The position numbers and the translations under genes are program-made. DNA of 64,000 bases from Aurantimonas sp965217685 (GTDB lineage Bacteria > Pseudomonadota > Alphaproteobacteria > Rhizobiales > Rhizobiaceae). The stretch covers positions 3,162,001 to 3,226,000 of the forward strand of contig CBDCIZ010000003.1 of assembly GCA_965217685.1 (NCBI GenBank), given 5' to 3'. This document shows, piece by piece, positions 61,742 through 64,000 of the stretch (positions are counted from its first letter, which is position 1; each line of letters starts with the position of its first letter). A model generated the notes under the pieces. That model made no database searches, was not told where the DNA came from, and worked only from the letters and a program-made list of their open reading frames with translations.

Positions 61742-62158
61742 TCAGCCGATGCGGTCCTTCAGCGCCGCTTTCACGGCAGCCGGGGCCTGCAGGCCGCCGA
61801 GAATCCGCAGCGAGGCGATGGTCTCGGCGGCAAGTTCGGGCGATACGTCCTCGGCGATGATGGCAAGACCGAGCACCTGGATGTGCAGCCGCTCGCCTGC
61901 GGCCTTCACCGCTTCGAGGTCGTCGCGCGAGTAGCGGCGGACGCCGAGCTCGATTTCGCGGCGCTCGACGGTCTTGCGCATCGCCTCCTCATGCCGCGAC
62001 AGCTGGTTGCGGATGGCGGTGCGGATGAGGTCCGTGCGGTTGGCGTAAAAGCCTTCCTGAACGAGAAGGTCGATGTGGCCGAGATCGACATGGCCGAGAT
62101 TGATGGTGATCTTCTCGCTCTCGGCGATCCTGGGCCGTAAGTCCTGCACCTTGGCCAT
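61742..62158 (-). CDS. Ribbon-helix-helix (CopG/NikR-like) transcriptional regulator
   Basis: A 138-residue DNA-binding protein. The N-terminal RHH domain is KITINLGHVDLGHIDLLVQEGFYANRTDLIRTAIRNQL, with the beta-strand ITINLG that would read DNA and the following two helices. A C-terminal region of about 70 residues (VLGLAIIAEDVSPELAAETIASLRILGGLQAP) resembles the ligand or tetramerisation part in related proteins. The ATG at 62158 has AAGGAG seven bases upstream. A perfect 16-bp palindrome lies 14-29 bases before the start. Its gene precedes the PHB-depolymerase-type esterase. Confidence 0.87.
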   Translation of the reverse strand: MAKVQDLRPRIAESEKITINLGHVDLGHIDLLVQEGFYANRTDLIRTAIRNQLSRHEEAMRKTVERREIELGVRRYSRDDLEAVKAAGERLHIQVLGLAIIAEDVSPELAAETIASLRILGGLQAPAAVKAALKDRIG

Positions 62159-62171
62159 GATCATCTCCTTG

Positions 62172-62187
62172 CCATCCATATGGATGG
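62172..62187. promoter_or_regulatory. Perfect 16-bp palindrome, likely operator of the RHH regulator
   Basis: CCATCCATATGGATGG is a perfect inverted repeat located directly in front of the ribosome site of the RHH gene. RHH dimers bind such two-fold symmetric sites. Autoregulation is the natural inference; the site would also control the downstream esterase if the two genes are co-transcribed. Confidence 0.6.
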
Positions 62188-62535
62188 TATTTGGAGGGTA
62201 GATGGACAGTGCGCAAGGGGCGTTCCTACCGGTCGGGCTATTTCCTTGCGGCGCGCAGGGGCAACGCCGGGACTGCATGGCGCGACGGGCCGGGCGAATT
62301 CGGCAAGACAGTCGACCTTCGAACGGCCGGAAAAACCGCTGCGCCACGCCGGCGGACCAATTCTGCCCGCGCTCCGCGAACGGGCAAGCTACACTCTCGC
62401 CTCGGACCGTCGATTATCCGGCTATCGAATTTTACCCTGCGGCATAGCGGCGGATGGTGCGAAAACATGTATCGGCGACCCACTTGCCGCTAGGCTGACC
62501 GGCGGCCATCCGGTCAACCGTCCCCTGGAGTGTCG

Positions 62536-63231
62536 ATGTCGCCATCCCCCGTCTTCGTGACGACCCTTTCTGAGTTGACCATCGACGGGAAACTGTCGCT
62601 CGGACATGGCGTGTCCTCGAAGGTGCTGTTCGACTTCTATGGTGACGAGCTGAAAGCCTGGTTCCACGGGCAACGCGCCGAGAACGACGCAATCATGGTC
62701 GGGGCGGGAACGGTGCGCGCCGATGATCCCGAACTCACCGTGCGTCACGCTATTGGGCGTCATGCCACCGGGCGCAATCCGCTGCGCGTCGTGCCGGCGT
62801 CGCTCGGCCGCCTGCCGCTGGAATCACGGCTCTTCAACGACGGCATGCCGACGCTGGTGGCGGTGTCTCAGGCCGCAACCGCGGAGGATATGGCGGCGCT
62901 GGCCGCAAAACCGGCGGTCGAGGTCGTCCGCTGCGGTGACAAACGCGTCGATCTCGTTGAACTCATGAACGTTTTGGCCGCTCGCGGCGTTAAGACCCTG
63001 ATCGTCGAGGGGGGAAGCGGCTTGCTCCATAGTGTCCACGAATCCGGCCTCGTCGGCCGTATCGTCATCAAGCATATCCCGGCCATTGCGGGCGACGCCG
63101 ATGCGCCGAGCTATCTGCGCCAGACCATCGGCAGCGGACCGCTGTTTCTGTCGCGCTGGCGGCTCACCGACTGCTTCGTGAAAAGCGGCGTCGCCGTGAC
63201 GGTCTACGAGCCGGGCGAGGCCACCCGATGA
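62536..63231 (+). CDS. RibD C-terminal-domain reductase
   Basis: A 231-residue stand-alone member of the RibD_C / dihydrofolate-reductase-like fold, related to the pyrimidine reductase of riboflavin synthesis. Motifs are SELTIDGKLSLG at the N-terminus, DAIMVGAGTVRADDPELTVR, and VKTLIVEGGSGLLHS, which is the NADPH-binding GG region. No deaminase domain is present. Its stop overlaps the next gene (ATGA), so it is coupled with an iron-enzyme gene and may act as its reductase or make a shared substrate. A GTG at 62530 is an alternative start. Confidence 0.87.
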   Translation: MSPSPVFVTTLSELTIDGKLSLGHGVSSKVLFDFYGDELKAWFHGQRAENDAIMVGAGTVRADDPELTVRHAIGRHATGRNPLRVVPASLGRLPLESRLFNDGMPTLVAVSQAATAEDMAALAAKPAVEVVRCGDKRVDLVELMNVLAARGVKTLIVEGGSGLLHSVHESGLVGRIVIKHIPAIAGDADAPSYLRQTIGSGPLFLSRWRLTDCFVKSGVAVTVYEPGEATR

Positions 63232-64000
63232 TCGATGCACAAAGCCTGATCGCGATCGGCGGAGAACTCGACCGCCGTGCCGGCGAAGCGCCGCCCGCCG
63301 TCTACGACATCCGCACCGATGGTGGTTCGCTGGAAACGAGCGACGAGCCGGACCGCCTGCGCTTCGTGCGGCATCAGACCTTGTTCCGCAGCTATCAGGG
63401 CCGCTACGTCCTGTTGCCGAGCGCCGCGCCCGGCGGTTCGATCCTCGACAGGCTTCACGCCCACTACGATCCCCGCGCCATGCTGCGGCTCGATGCGTTG
63501 CGCGCCGATCTGGAGGACGAAGTCATCGCACCGCTGGTCGAGGACGCGCGCCGGATCGCGCTGGGGCAAAGCGCGGCCGACTATATCGCCGACCTCGTGC
63601 CGGGGCTCGCCCGTGCCGCGCCGAACGGTTTTATCGCGCATCTGGAGGATTGCTCCGCGCGCGAGCACCATTACCGCAACTTCCTGATCCAGTCCTCGGT
63701 CGATCTCCTGGCCGAAGCCTCGGCCTCGGCGCTGGGCGTCGTCGGTGAATATGGCGAGCCGCAATCGGCATTGTTCCGCATCCTCATCGACGAGTTCGGC
63801 TACGGCACCCACGACAGGAAGCACAGCGTCCTCTACCGCTCGACCCTGTCCGGCTTCGGCCTCGATCAGGAGTACAACGCCTATTGGCCGCTCTTCGATA
63901 CGCCGACGCTGGAGCTGCACAACGTCATCCATTTCATGTTCCAGAGCCCGCGCAATCTCTTCCTGCAGATCGGCTTCCTGCTCTACGCAGAGGCGAGCTA
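63228..64000 (+). CDS. Haem-oxygenase-like iron-containing redox enzyme (3' end outside window)
   Basis: The first 257 residues of a protein resembling the iron-containing redox enzyme family of haem-oxygenase-like diiron proteins (HDO). The defining block is LIDEFGYGTHDRKHSVLYRSTL, with Glu189, GYG and His199; other possible metal ligands are Glu146, His147 or His148 (CSAREHHYRNFL) and Glu254. An N-terminal domain of about 100 residues (ILDRLHAHYDPRAMLRLDALRADLEDEVIAPLV) precedes. The ATG at 63228 lies in the stop of the RibD-like gene. Related enzymes carry out N-oxygenation, C-C cleavage or decarboxylation. The substrate is unknown and the gene is cut by the window edge. Confidence 0.82.
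   Translation, partial: MIDAQSLIAIGGELDRRAGEAPPAVYDIRTDGGSLETSDEPDRLRFVRHQTLFRSYQGRYVLLPSAAPGGSILDRLHAHYDPRAMLRLDALRADLEDEVIAPLVEDARRIALGQSAADYIADLVPGLARAAPNGFIAHLEDCSAREHHYRNFLIQSSVDLLAEASASALGVVGEYGEPQSALFRILIDEFGYGTHDRKHSVLYRSTLSGFGLDQEYNAYWPLFDTPTLELHNVIHFMFQSPRNLFLQIGFLLYAEAS

Overview
The window is high-GC chromosomal DNA from an alphaproteobacterium, most likely of the order Hyphomicrobiales. The evidence is the cytochrome aa3 subunit IV / split transhydrogenase (pntAA-pntAB-pntB) gene order, a DUF992 protein, an LpsL-type UDP-glucuronate epimerase, TakP-like TRAP proteins, a CtrA-type TTAA-N7-TTAAC site, a GTTC-type SOS-box-like site and dispersed hairpin repeats. I cannot name the genus. 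No tRNA, rRNA or CRISPR array was seen.

Left third (1-27 kb), mainly housekeeping: the 5' part of peptide deformylase, rmuC, a secreted trypsin-like protease with a peptidoglycan-binding domain, a propionyl-CoA synthetase gene broken by one missing base, argB, a HAD nucleotidase, an lpsL-like epimerase, a C26 amidotransferase, selO, a YcaQ-type glycosylase, two tandem TRAP binding proteins, a ParA-like ATPase with a defective P-loop, the convergent TRAP permeases (the large one with an odd Gly/Pro tail), recX, and the transhydrogenase operon.

Middle (27-44 kb), transport and catabolism: rpsU and poxB are followed by a polyamine-type ABC operon ending in a hydantoin racemase. Divergent from it lie an NTF2-like protein, a gamma-glutamyltransferase-like protein and a GntR regulator. 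Next come a polar-amino-acid-type ABC transporter, a desulfurase-like PLP protein without the usual catalytic cysteine, and a D-hydantoinase/dihydropyrimidinase. Racemase plus hydantoinase suggests scavenging of hydantoin-like cyclic ureides.

44-50 kb: otnK, otnC and otnI face ltnD, which together complete L-threonate breakdown to dihydroxyacetone phosphate. Between them lie an AT-rich foreign patch with one orphan membrane protein and an IS110-family element flanked by an 11-bp direct repeat.

50-58 kb: a tightly coupled minus-strand operon (aminotransferase, agmatinase/ureohydrolase, polyamine-type ABC transporter, nitrilase-family amidase) with a divergent LysR regulator, probably for guanidino-compound or polyamine use. 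58-64 kb: a WecG-type glycosyltransferase, a PNPOx-like stress protein, a PHB-depolymerase-type esterase, a ribbon-helix-helix regulator with a 16-bp palindrome at its start, and a translationally coupled RibD-C reductase / haem-oxygenase-like iron enzyme pair cut by the window end.
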